Positions 1 through 11,500 of a stretch of DNA of 64,000 nt are shown here, one piece after another (within the stretch, counting starts at the first letter, position 1; each line of letters begins with the position of its first letter). The stretch is from assembly GCA_033297205.1 (NCBI GenBank), contig MU859088.1:124001-188000 (forward strand), given 5' to 3'. The DNA comes from Pseudoneurospora amorphoporcata. Its lineage: Eukaryota > Ascomycota > Sordariomycetes > Sordariales > Sordariaceae. The notes under the pieces were generated by a model, which searched no databases, had not been told where the DNA came from, and saw only the letters and a list, made by a program, of their open reading frames with translations. A program made the translations under genes and the position numbers.

Positions 1-481
1 GCCGACTAGCCTCATGTGTCTGGTCTTCTTGGTCTCCTTGTAGGGCCTCCATGGCACGGGGGCATGGAGGGTTCTCCTCGGGTTGCAACAATACCTGTCA
101 CTTACCCAGAGGCACCTGTACGGGCAATATCAGGCAAAATAGCCCTTCGGCGCCGGTGTGTACCTGGTACTGCGAATCTGATTATCACATCGCTGACGAC
201 CACTTGGCAGAAGGTACGGAACTAGGCGTGACAAGGTCAGACCATCGGGGTTCCGGATACCGCAAATGCAATCGCCGGTGCATCAAATCCAACCCGACGT
301 CCCAGTGGGACGGATCGCAGCCGCGAGACCCCATCGACAGAGTCTAAATCAACGTCAGGCAAACTCAACCTCCGCAACCGCCTGTGTCGAGCTAGCGGTA
401 CTCCGACGGGACCTGCTTGTTCTCTCTCGCCCCCGTTCTTCTTCTTGCCCAGTCGAACAGCACCAACACTCACACAGAAGT
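1..481. other. unresolved left edge
   Basis: No gene can be defended here. The minus strand carries open stretches and a good donor (GTAAGT, minus strand, near position 75), and the plus strand has an acceptor-like TTGTAG near 38-43, so exons of a gene running off the window are possible. The continuation of the minus-strand gene at 482-1121 could also reach here by another intron, but every join I tried either hit a stop quickly or gave low-complexity protein. Confidence 0.3.
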
Positions 482-1121
482 TCAAGATCTTTTCCCTACA
501 GAGGGACACATGAACCCAACGCTGCGTGGATTTAGATACCACAACCGACTGCCGTTGCACAAGTTACCTGGCCAGAGCTTCTCCAGGACATCCGGCATCC
601 ATGTGTTACCTTTGATACTGACAACACCACTGCCAGCAAATCTTATTCCTTCTCGATGCAGCCAGCCGATATCCATCACAACGGCGCGCTCGCATCGTGC
701 TTGGTCCTGGCTCATTAGGCTGCACTCAAACCTTGACTGCTTTCCTTGGTCAAGACGCAGGACTCCGGCAGCAATGGCCACATCTGCGACATTCATCGGA
801 GCCAAACCCTGGGACAAGGTTTCTCGGAGACTTTGCATTTCATCTAGCTGGGGAGCCAAAGCCAGGCCTGCCTGTGCGACTGTTCGCAACTCTGTTAGTC
901 ATCAAACCGCACTTCATACTTGAGTCCAACGTCAGAGTTGCTGACTTACATTCCAGCAACAGAATTCGGGCAAGTGCTTTATTTTTCTTGGGTCCATTCT
1001 CCAACAAACTGTCCTTCACAAAACGCACACGTCTCCAATAAACGATATCTTATCTGGACCACCGACCAACCAACGTGATATCAGCAAGCCTATAGGAGTG
1101 TCTTCGGGAGATCGGCACCAT
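482..1121 (-). CDS. putative multi-exon hypothetical protein, 5' end unresolved, possibly a pseudogene
   Basis: I do not recognise this protein. Two minus-strand exons fit well: 1048-950 and 879 down to a TGA at 484-482. They are joined by a 70-nt intron (949-880) with donor GTAAGT, branch-like CTAAC and acceptor ACAG. The joined frame reads sensibly across the junction (LLLE, then FAQAGLALAPQ) and continues with pieces such as SLRETLSQGLAPMNVADVA and VVMDIGWLHREGIRF. The 5' end is the problem. An ATG at 1121 opens the same frame but meets a TAA at 1052-1050, immediately before exon 1. Alternatively, an ATG at 1362 starts a short exon that could splice through a weak GTTAGT donor to the acceptor TAAG just before 1048. 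Either an upstream exon is used or the gene is broken. The C-terminus is also uncertain, because GTAACA and GTAACT donors lie near 610 and 565. Confidence 0.4.
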
Positions 1122-4100
1122 TAAGCCACAAAAACCGGGAGGGCGTTATGCGGCGGTCTTAACACTGAGATCTGTATATGTTCTTGTCAAAGCCACAGCA
1201 TGGAGAGAACTGCTAAACCGCCTATGGTTCTGCCATAACAGGAAGCCACTAACCATACCCAGATGAACTCGCGCGCCGAAAACGGCGGTTGATCACGAAT
1301 GGCTGGTGAATGGAAGAGGAAGGTCCAAAGATGGGTGATGATTGAAAGAAAGGAGGTTGCATCGCACCTGCTCTCACCGAACCTCGCTCGCTAAACGGAA
1401 ACAAGTCCGTCCAAGGCACCGTTATCTGTCTTCATATCCCACTCCTATTGCTTGGCAAGACATGGCAGCCATAATCACGACATCTTCTGCTTACCACACC
1501 TCTCACATCGCACACATATTCGAGGGGCGTTAGCAGCGTACTCCTTTCATCCTCGAGGCCCCAAGGGTGGCATTTAGTGTCCATTGGCAGCACGGAGGCT
1601 TCGCAAGTCTGCAAGCCCGCCGGTTCAACACTCTTTGGCGGCGGTTAAATGGGCGGCCGGTCTTCTCAGCCCATCTGCAAGCCATCACGGCGTGAAATGA
1701 GGAGTTATGGGGGCACCGAGCCTTTGTGCCAATAGTTTTAGCTGTTTTCCCACACTCGCAGTTCAGAAAAGCAATACTCGAGATCGCACGCAGTCCAGTT
1801 ATCTGACGATATATCTCTTCCTTCGGGTAGCGACCTACACATGGACGCAGGGGCATGTCGACGACCGAAGCGGAAACAAGACATGCGAACCCAAGACGCT
1901 AGAGAGCGGCGAGAGTGACTACAAAGAGGGGGATGGAGCAAGTTGTCGAAAATGTGTGACCTCTGGACACACCGTGCGAAGGAGATTGACGAACGAGTTG
2001 CCATGTACATTGGTCAGCCCAATCACCAATAAGTCTGCTGACGGGGGCGTGAGAATAACAATTCCCATCAAGTGGTGGTGACGGAGAGAAGAAGGTCGTT
2101 TCATCGCATTCGCCTCTTTGTGGACTCTCTGATTTCTTTTTAGGCCATGAAACGGAGATGGCCGTAGCCACCCACGTGCCTTCAACACCCGAACATTGAC
2201 GATGACCTGCCGGACACCCATACTTTTTGATGTTTGGACTGAGAACGGCTGTCACCATTTCCTGATCTGGGCGGGCTGAAATGCAAGTCGCAGAGCGCCA
2301 TGGCTTGCCGCCCTCCATCGCGAACCAAACTCCTGAACCCTGCTTACCGGCATCGCTGCCCCGGGCCAAGCCATGACTTTTCATCCCCTCTTTCTAGACT
2401 CTACTTGCCACTGGTTAGTGCTAGCGGCTCACAGTTCCCCCAAAATCGCCTGCATTTCTACCGTGGGGAGAAGAAATGCAGGTGTTGAAGTTTCTGTCCG
2501 TCATATCAAGACATACCGTGCTCTTGTATGGCAAAAGTTCCCCCAAACCCCATCTCATCGAGGGCTCTTGGGTAACACAATCCCGGTTTCATAGGCTGCC
2601 TTCCTTTTTCTGGGTGGTCTAGTACACATCCCAAGCTGGAGTGACATAGCCGATCAATAAACGGGACGGGTTCCCTGCTTCGTGCTCACCACCTGTCGTC
2701 TTCGTGCAATATCATGGACTGTCGCTGAGCCTCACGGATCACAATCCCATTGATTCGCTTCAGCCGCAATGTTAAGCATTATCCCTTCGAGTCTTGACGA
2801 GTGTCTTGTCCGACAGTGTGATTACCTGAGGTAATCATCAAGAAGTGCAAAAGCTGGACCTGTCTGCCACAAGAATATCACACCGGCATTCGAAGAGATT
2901 ACACTAACAAGGAAACGACTGTCAAGAACTAGACTGGGGCCATGTCAAGGCTGACACACTTTGTTAGGGCGGTAAAAGTTGTTCGGCGCCGCTGTATGCC
3001 TATTCTAGACAGACGAAGCCCACATTTCTTAAGCAGAACTCAACGGATGCAAGTGTGCAACCAATCCTGAGTTTTCTTGATCTTTACAAGGATCATGAGT
3101 GGGTGTTTGTTGTATGCATGATGCACTTCTGTGCATACACAGTACCTACGACGGGATATTTCTGGGACCATTTACGACATTGGGACAGTTGGTCCTTCAG
3201 GACGGTCAAGCGTCACCGGGTCTTCAAACTGGGGTAGGTCATCTGGGGAAAAGAGGGTTACTCCATCTCATTGCAGGATCTTCGTGAGGGGATGGATGTA
3301 AGAAGACTTGATCAAGGTGCGGAAACTGGGATTTTGGCTTGACCTTCACTGTTCGGACTGTCAGCTTCACTTCCCCTAATTCAGACCGACCCGTTAATGT
3401 CACTTTGGGACTTGTCTGGTTGAGGACTACTATGATCAGACCTATTCTCTTGCTTTCAACCTCAAGGGATAGGAACTTTGTTGACAGAATTCATCCATTC
3501 CAAGTGGATATTTTTCTACCCGTCCATTGTTCACATCGCGTGTGGATACTGCTTGCTTGCTTATTGAGCAGTGAAGAAAGAGTGGCATGAGCATGGAGAG
3601 TGGAAAACCCGCAGGATTGATGGACTGATGGCTCTCCATTTCGGTTGTTAGGTCCTCAACAAGTTAAGGAAACAATCATGGGTGGGTGGTACGAAAACCG
3701 AGATGCTCGGTTTTCAGTATTTGACTATCAGCTGTGGAGCTAGTATAGGTTCAGAACAGGCGGTCTGGTGATTGTTGAGCATCCTCCAGACACCAGAAAT
3801 CGATCAGTCGCGAGTTTGTGTTTGGTATGTGATGCGGCTTCCTAGAACGAACAACTCTAAGCGGAGCCCGAGCATTTGATGGACTCTGTATTCTAAGAGA
3901 AGGCCGAGGAATGTCCCTAGGACGGTCACCATGAAGCCTCAGTGTGTTGCTCTGGGTTATTTTTGAGGCCTTTCAAGCCTATATTCTTATTCCTTCTCGT
4001 GCCCTTTACTGTTCTTGCATCTAGTGATTGTGTTGGTGTTCTATCGCATGTCGTCTTACCGCGGAGTAGGGGTAGGACAGCCCCTTCGTTCTGGGTGAAG

Positions 4101-6699
4101 GCCAGCGCGAAACACTCCCGGGCTGCAGCCGACGAAGGAACTCGGAGACATATTGGGCAGCTCAGGCTCGTGTCTTCCGCTGAAACCTACACTTTACGAC
4201 TTTTCTTGCTGTTCCAATCGTTTGTCAGCCCTTGCTCATCAGGCTGGGACTTCAATAATGCGAGTACCCAGACCATACCACCAAAAAGCTCACAGGCCTG
4301 GATATCTCCCCAACACAGTTATTGAAGTATTAGGCCTAATGATGTTGATGAATGAAAGAAAGGACAGTGTGCCGGGGCAATAAAAGCCTCAACCGCCGAA
4401 AACCCCGTTGTGCGTGGCGGACGCAAGAGAAGGGGAGAGAGAGGGAGAGAGATGTGTGTGTGGCTGATACGCTGATAACGGACGACGGCCTAACGGTGGC
4501 ATAGCTGCGACAACTGTCCCTTTCTTTCAGGACCGATCTATTATTCCATTGCTCTTCCCCGTCTTTCACCCCTGTTTTATGGAAAATCATGGGTCGCTTA
4601 GAGTGAGTTCTCTTTGAGTGCCAGCTAACTCTCAGTTCCCTTCGTATTTGCACCACTCAAACGCGATAGAAAAAATTTCTGATCAGCGTATTCCTTGCAT
4701 TACCGCTATAAGTCTTAATCGAGATTTTCTTTCTCTTTCGTGGGGTTCGTTGGTTCACAGACTTGTTGGCTTTGAACGGTCGAACGATACAAGTGAAAGT
4801 GGTGCAAGTGGCTAGCTGAACACTAACGGCTTTCTTGCCGTTTTCCTTTTGTTACCCACTTATCTGAGGGTCACTCTCAGTTATCATGGCGACTATTCTC
4901 AATGGTGAAGGCAATAGCAATTGGCGTCAAACCATACAGACTCTTGAGCTCGAAAAGATATTGAGAATCTCTGACATCTAGACCACTCAGTTGGGACCGC
5001 CGTGGGATCAATCGGTCACTTCCTTCAAAGTCAACTAGCTCAACGTATTGCGCTGTACCTGTGGTAATTGACTTAAGATCCAGAACCGAGACCCGTGAGC
5101 CTGGAACCCCAAAGACTGGACGGCATGGCCGCCGTTGCCGCTCCCGCCGAGGTCCTGCTTATCGCCACAAGGGGGAACTGGGTTGAGCCAGTGAATCTTT
5201 ATAGAGACTTGATCGTTAGGGTCTAGTATGCGCTATGTCAAAGAGTGGTAGCGAGTGCGGCTGTGGCTGGCTCTACGCTGTTAGGTGTGATCCATCCCAC
5301 CGGACTCGCTCGAGACTGGGTGCCAGACGCTCGCTATTAAAGCCTCAAGCTACTTGCTACTGGGATTGAGCAGCTAGCAACTTTTAGGCAGTAAGGCGGT
5401 GCAGTGTAAGGTCTTCATTGTTCTTTGGCTTCCACGACTATGGGTGTGCTAAGTGATCTATGTTCCGGAACGAGTTGCAGTGCCCTTGATTCCAGCTGTT
5501 CAGTGCCAGAGACTGATACGGACACCGTTTGCAAAATCTGGTAGGTGCTTAAGGGAGGTAGGTAGGCAGGCAGGCGGTTGCTCTTTCCCGCTATTGCCCT
5601 GTCCATCCACACCACTCTTCCCATTGCTAAGCTCACTACTCCTCTCTTGCTCTTTCCATTTGTCAGTCCATGTCAAACTCGCATGCGCTCAGCTTTCACT
5701 CTTATTGTGAGCACAGTAAGCAGACATTGAAGTAGCAGACGGGGTACAAAGAAGGGAGCCTCTTTCCCTTTGAGCGCTAGGACTCTTCCGGCAATCATTC
5801 TTTCTTCTTCGTTCTTCCGAGGCACATGCGCAGGCTCTCGGTATCTCTTCTCTCGCTAGTATACCCAAGTATGTCTTGCTGTGTTCAACCTCCGATCTTG
5901 CCTCCTTCGGGGCATCATGAGGAAGTGTGCTGGTACCGTGCCTGTGTGTGCTCTTTACAGCTAACCAGATCGAGAACCTGAAGCGTCTTGATAGGAAAGA
6001 ATTTCGGCGACCCTAAAAGTAGTAACTCCAGCTTCGAATCAATCTCTTTTGCATTCGGAGGGGATTTTATGTGAAGTGAAAAACAGTAGGGTATATAAAT
6101 CAATCAATCAATCACCATCCGCAGAGGGTCGGGTAGTGCTTATTATACAGATACACACAAAACAAAACGCACTCCATGTTAACAAGTCAACCTCCCGCTC
6201 GTGTTTGGCGTTGACCACCCCTTTCTTTTCGCCGCCGTCTCCGTAATGTGGAAAGTCTTGTTCCTTTCCAATGTCTTGTTGAAAAGTCAATCCGTAAAAA
6301 GCCATCCACTCAAAAGCCATTCCATCCCAACGGGAAGAAGAAGAAGAAGAGAAAAGCAAACGCAATGCAAAACAGACTCTAGAAAGCCGTCATGTTGTGA
6401 TGAAGCTGCAAGTCCATTTGCAACTCTCTGGCGAAATCGCACCGATCCATTCCCTCCTCTTTATTTTATGCCTCAAGTATCCATATCCGGGAAGCCCATG
6501 AAAGCCAGTCATTCAGAAAGAAAGAAAAATACCCTCATAGATCCATCAACAAGAAGCTTATGAAGAAAGCGTAGCCGTCCAAGCGCCCGATTTATCCTGT
6601 CCATATCCCGTTGAGAGATGTACCGCCGTTATATCCAGAATCCCGTTCCGTTCGCTAGTATTGATCCGTAGAAAGAGCACACATGAGAAGAGAAAGCGT

Positions 6700-6700
<1 letters not shown>
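1122..6700. other. 5.6 kb without a recognisable gene
   Basis: Open frames here are short, mostly lack an ATG start and show no recognisable domain or consistent exon chain. Visible simple-sequence features are a purine-rich GGAGAGAGA run near 4,430-4,455, GGTAGGTAGGCAGGCAGG near 5,560-5,577 and an AATC repeat near 6,098-6,114. The segment separates the 5' side of the left-edge gene from the 3' end of the zinc-finger gene, both on the minus strand. Confidence 0.5.

Positions 6701-6743
<43 letters not shown>
6701..6743. repeat. 43-nt poly(A) tract
   Basis: An uninterrupted run of 43 A on the plus strand, ending 37 nt beyond the stop codon of the minus-strand zinc-finger gene. In that gene's transcript sense it is a T43 (U43) run in the 3' untranslated region. 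It is the longest homopolymer in the window, and its length is prone to assembly error. Confidence 0.95.
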
Positions 6744-6746
<3 letters not shown>

Positions 6747-6780
6747 AAGACATTGAACACAACTCGAAGTGGTCCGTTTT

Positions 6781-8484
6781 TCACGTTGCTAGTCGCACCA
6801 CTGCTGCGTCATCGCTCGCACTTTCGTCGATGCGCTCCATCGGCGAAGCCCTGGAGCCTACCGAGTAGTCGTTCGGTGGCCGCGTGTTGTTGTCTGTCGT
6901 CGTTCCTCCTGGCTTGGTATTGCTTCCGTTGACCTGGTCATTCTTGCCGCAACCCTTGACTAGTCTGTGACGCTGGACGTGACGCAAAGGGAACGTTAGC
7001 GCTTCGCTCGTGGCAGTCACAGGGAGATAGATTAGGCAACCTACCTTCAACGCATCCTTTCTCGAGAAAGACTTCTCACAGTTGCCACAAGGATAAGGCT
7101 TCGTAGCCAAATGTATCCTCTTGTGGCGCTTCAAGTCATGATTCCTGTTGAAGCCCTGTGTGCACTGATCACATTTGTATGGCCGGTCCCCTTGACGAGG
7201 TCCCAATTGCTCATGACTAGCTCCATACCGATGATACTGAGTCATCGGATGGTGGGTGCCATAATGTATGCCTGACATGCCCACCATGGCCAACGGTGTG
7301 CCGGGCTGATGCATGTTGCTCATCACGGGACCGTGTCCGTTGAGCGAGTAGGGGTGGTGAGACTGGAGACCATATTGCTGAGGTCTGCTGCCGTACTGTA
7401 GCCCAGATCCGCTGCTGCCGCTGCTCGATATCGATCCCAATCCGCGCGAAGCATTCGCTTGGGATGTCGACGGTGAATAACCTGTCGGGGATAATTGCGA
7501 GGGTGGTGCCCCTTGGAAACCGGGGTATGAGCCTTGCTGCGGTGTCGATGGTGATGGATAGTAACTACTTTGCGTAGAGTTTTGTGGTTGTTGCTGGGTC
7601 GCAGACGGATAGTAGCTGTTCTGTGACGTAGATGCCCTGAAGTTGCCAAAGTCCAGAGAGGGCAACGAAGAGCTGTGCCCCGCCGATGGCGGTTGCGTTA
7701 CCGCCGGGTTCTGTGAGCTTAGCATTGGTTGAGTAAGACCTGACGCTTGTGGCGGGTGGGATGATCCCAGAGGTCCCCCTGACGATCCTACTGATGTAGG
7801 AAACGAATGCTGTTCCTGGTAAGACGATGATGCTGGCACGGTTTCCGCGTTGGTTGACGTCGAAGTGGTACGGCCCCCTGAGTAGTTCGTCACAGATGAC
7901 GGAACCGAACCAAAGTTGGCTTGCGGTCGATGAGTATAAGAGGTTTGGGTAAGCGATCCTGACCCGGGATTGGAATCTGGACTCAAGTACGTGTACGCGG
8001 ATTGCGATGAGCTTCCCGGCGTTGGCCACGATCCTGTGAGTGTATTTGAGTAGTAAGGTTGCTGGGAGGATTGCGACCCGCTACTGTTAATACTCGATGA
8101 TAGAATGAGCCCTTCGGCTGCTATCTCTGATCCTGAGGCGGTTGTCAGATTACTGTTGTTTGTGGTGGTGGTTGTGCTGGTTGTGATTTGACTAGTTGTG
8201 AAGGGCTGAGGAATGGAATGGGTAAGAGGGGGAGGATAAGGGGAGGGCGAAGTGAGAGCTGCTGCCTTGGGGACAGTGGTAGTCCACCGCTGCCGGTTGT
8301 GATCCCCAAAAGCACTGTCACTCGGGCTGCCTAGAACGGGAAAAGCACGATAAGGGTTTCGCGTACTTGGTATGTCTAGAGCAGGTAGAGTAAAAGGTGG
8401 TAGACTCGTGGTCACCTTTCTCGTTCTGGAAGAGAAGCTCTCGGGATGTGCTAGGGTCGCCTGATGATCGGTCATGATACCCAT
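6781..8484 (-). CDS. C2H2 zinc-finger transcription factor
   Basis: Predicted sequence-specific nuclear regulator with two C-terminal fingers. Finger 1 begins at C438 (CDQC, then HKRIH). Finger 2 begins at C466 (CGNC), ends with H482 and C488, and so is a C2HC variant. The linker and the block DLKRHKRIHLATKPYPC resemble FlbC-type regulators of ascomycete conidiation; that assignment is inference. Residues 1-430 are Ser/Gln/Pro-rich and largely disordered. One 72-nt intron (7044-6973) falls between K480 and R481, inside finger 2; it is a multiple of three and has no in-frame stop. The start chosen is the first in-frame ATG (8484), giving 543 aa. The frame stays open upstream to a TAA near 8595 but without an ATG. 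A donor-like GTAAGC at about 8916 and acceptors near 8570-8576 suggest an intron in the leader, so an upstream coding exon cannot be excluded. Confidence 0.85.
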   Translation of the reverse strand: MGIMTDHQATLAHPESFSSRTRKVTTSLPPFTLPALDIPSTRNPYRAFPVLGSPSDSAFGDHNRQRWTTTVPKAAALTSPSPYPPPLTHSIPQPFTTSQITTSTTTTTNNSNLTTASGSEIAAEGLILSSSINSSGSQSSQQPYYSNTLTGSWPTPGSSSQSAYTYLSPDSNPGSGSLTQTSYTHRPQANFGSVPSSVTNYSGGRTTSTSTNAETVPASSSYQEQHSFPTSVGSSGGPLGSSHPPQASGLTQPMLSSQNPAVTQPPSAGHSSSLPSLDFGNFRASTSQNSYYPSATQQQPQNSTQSSYYPSPSTPQQGSYPGFQGAPPSQLSPTGYSPSTSQANASRGLGSISSSGSSGSGLQYGSRPQQYGLQSHHPYSLNGHGPVMSNMHQPGTPLAMVGMSGIHYGTHHPMTQYHRYGASHEQLGPRQGDRPYKCDQCTQGFNRNHDLKRHKRIHLATKPYPCGNCEKSFSRKDALKVGCLIYLPVTATSEALTFPLRHVQRHRLVKGCGKNDQVNGSNTKPGGTTTDNNTRPPNDYSVGSRASPMERIDESASDDAAVVRLAT

Positions 8485-8544
8485 ACGCGCGTTTCGGTTC
8501 GTCCTTTTTTGCGGGAGTTGATCGTTCTCGTTGGATGGAAACAA

Positions 8545-11500
8545 AAGTCCGTCGTTGTCGGTTGTATGCTTACTGCTGGTAGACAGGCCAAGTTATAGCA
8601 GTCTTTAAAGCTTTGACGTGACAATTGTAATTATCGGATGGCGTCGAGTGAGACACATCCAAAGGCTTGTCGGAGGAAGAATTCCTTTCGCAAAATCTGC
8701 TTCTGTCTTTGGCGTGTGAAAGGAAAATCTGCCTTTCGATAGAAGTGGAGACTTGGACTAAGGGTTGTCGGAAGTCTAGTCCGCGAGGAAGATGTCGGCC
8801 AGGTGAAGACTTCTCCAGGCTTAGGTTGTCAACAACGCTGAGTCTGTAGCGGATGGAGAGGTAGTGACTTAGCCAAGAAAGAGAAGGTTACCGAGAGCCC
8901 TAATTAAGCTTACTTGGACGGAGGAGAGCTTCGAGGTCGGTCTTTGATTAGTTTCAGGTAGCAGATGTGGAGTGCCGATCTGTCGATGGCATCCGCCTGA
9001 ACTATATGTGTGCTTGTCCCAAAGGTGTACACACACGCATACACTAGCACTCACCCACACACGCATGTACCCCCGTAGGGAGGCTCGGAATCCAAATAAG
9101 GACCCTGTCCAAGTCTAGCCAAGGATATGTAGGTGTGGCAGGATCAAGCAATAGCCGCGGGCGTTTCTTGCCCCTTGCCCGAGAACAGATGTGTCTCTTT
9201 TCGAATGAACGACTGCCGGACGGTGAGTAGTACCTGGTAATTCGGCTGGAAGCTCGTTCCTGGCTGGCGCTTGGTATTGTGCTTGGTGGCTCCTTTGCTT
9301 TTGGTTTATGGTCGAACTTGGCTACCCCAGTGCGGGAAGGCTGAAAGAGCGCGGGTTGTGAGAGTTCAATCCTTGTTCAACCTTCGATCTCCGAGGTTGG
9401 TGTGAAAGAGTGCTGGGCGCGCCCACCATCGGACTTTCTTCTCGACCTTCTTCAGAAAATCCCAGTGTCACTGCGTGACCCCTTGTGTGTGTCGTTGTTG
9501 CTGTATTGTTCTGTGGCTGTAGAGTTTTCGGCTTCTAGGGTTGCTAGTGATGGTCGTCGCAGTCTGACAAACAAAGTTTGATAAGGGGACAAAATGCTGG
9601 CAGCTGAGAATATGGAGAGCTGACAACTCTCGACGGTGGCCGCAACGTTAACAGCGCCCCTCCCATGTGGTGAGGTACAATGTGCGGTTGATAGTACACC
9701 TCAGCAAGAAGACAGGCGCCACGGCAGAGTGAAGAAGCTTCTTAACGCGGTCGCTGCGGAGGAAACGGAGGGAACAGTGGCAGCAGTGACCGTAGCAGAG
9801 ACTCTCTGCGTTTTTCGAAAGGAGACTAGCGCGCCAGTGCTGAAAGAAGGCAGTTGTTTTGTTATTGATGTTCTCGCTAAGTCGATTGTACCCAGTTGAC
9901 GATGGCCTCTCCCGCGACACCACAGATCTGGGGAGCAAATGCAGACAGTCGGGATGTGGAACCAGGCTGGACTGTTTTCTGGTACGGAGTACCTACACGG
10001 TGGAGGGTCCCCGGATAGGGGAGCGGTGGGAGTGGCGTTCAGGTCAAGCAAGCGCGTACGGCGTAATTCTGAGCCGGTACATGAGATCGTGACCTCCTCC
10101 TATCCTTTACACCGGGGGTGCAGTGCCAAACTCAACTTGGGCGCGGATCCAAGTGCAGTGACGAAGCCCAGATCCGGCATACACTTCTTTTTTTTGTTAA
10201 CTCTTATGACGGGACCGAGCTCAAGATCTCGGGCTACCGAGTTGTCCGCTCCCTTGAAAGAAAAGGAGAGTGATAGATGTGGTATGAGCTCCGTAAGGGG
10301 GGTTCGTCGTCGTGTAGGCGAAAGTTGCCCAAGTTGCTCAGTCTTGCGTCACAGATCGTCGTCTTTCCACCAGTTCTGATTTCAACGATAAGCAGCAATG
10401 CTAGAGGTGAACTCAGGAAATACAAGAGATTATAGTCAACCGATCATGCCCCGAAGTCGAAAGACAACCGACGAGGACCGACGGAGGCCAGAACCCCGGT
10501 GCTTGGTCCGCCTCCCATATTGGGAGTCAACACCACCCGCCCATGCGCCAGGGCGCCGGGATGTTTCCGCATGCCCCCTAACCTGGGAAGCTCTAGGAGG
10601 AACAAGGGTGGTATCGATTTCTTGTCGGGTCACGCCTGTGTCTTGCCCTACACTATCAAATGTAGACTCTCGTGCATATCGCTTGGTGCCTGGCACAGAT
10701 GTGTGGACCGTCTCGCCCCCTTCTCTTCAATGCATCTGGGCTGAATAACGGTTGACAAACCTAACAAGGTGTTAATAAAGGGCCATCAGTTCAATAACCG
10801 CCCTAGTGGTGCTAGCAAGAACCACGCCAGAAACCGTTTAATCCGGACTCTCCGTTTCCGCAAGGCTACAGTGTGCAGTCCCTGTCATACGGAGTACTGC
10901 CACAGACGACTTCTAAGCGTTCTCCAACAGATGTCAGCGAAGCATGATGTGCAGCAGGGTTCGATGTCAATCCGTTATTGCTCGGTGCTGACATGTCTTC
11001 GCCAACATAAGTGCACGATGACATGTATCCACTTATCCGAATACGTCCCAGTAGACGAATGACCTCGTAGCCCCGTATTGATAGCGAGTGGTGACAATAA
11101 AGGAACTACATCCGGCTCCAGCTAGTAGGTACTGCGAACCGGCGAACCAGGACCAACCCAACCCGAGCATACCAGGACGGATTCAGCTTTGCGGCTAGAC
11201 AACTGCGAGCGGAGCTTATGGTCGCGGTCCAGAATGTGTAAAGGACCCGAGGCATGCTGACATTCGGCACGGGAGGTCCACAGAACGCTCCGTTTGGGCG
11301 GTTTGCCATCCTGGGAGATGTACCCCTGCCAATTTAATCCCTGTCACCGGTGTCCTCGTATGAATCCCGAGCTTGGCAGCTCCTTGGACGTGAAATGCTC
11401 TGTTTGATTTGGTTAAAATTGCTTTCAGTAACGTGGAAGTCGGCTTTTAGTCAAACGGTAACCTGCTCCTCATAAATGGTCTTGTGTCCAACATACAGCG

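Noticed and set aside
1899..2384. 161-codon minus-strand open frame upstream of the left-edge gene
   Set aside because: Has an ATG, but amino-acid composition and codon use look random, no domain is visible and no splice partner fits.
3942..4325. 127-codon plus-strand open frame with a hydrophobic N-terminus
   Set aside because: The first codon is GTG, not ATG, and there is no in-frame ATG near the start; the rest looks like non-coding DNA.
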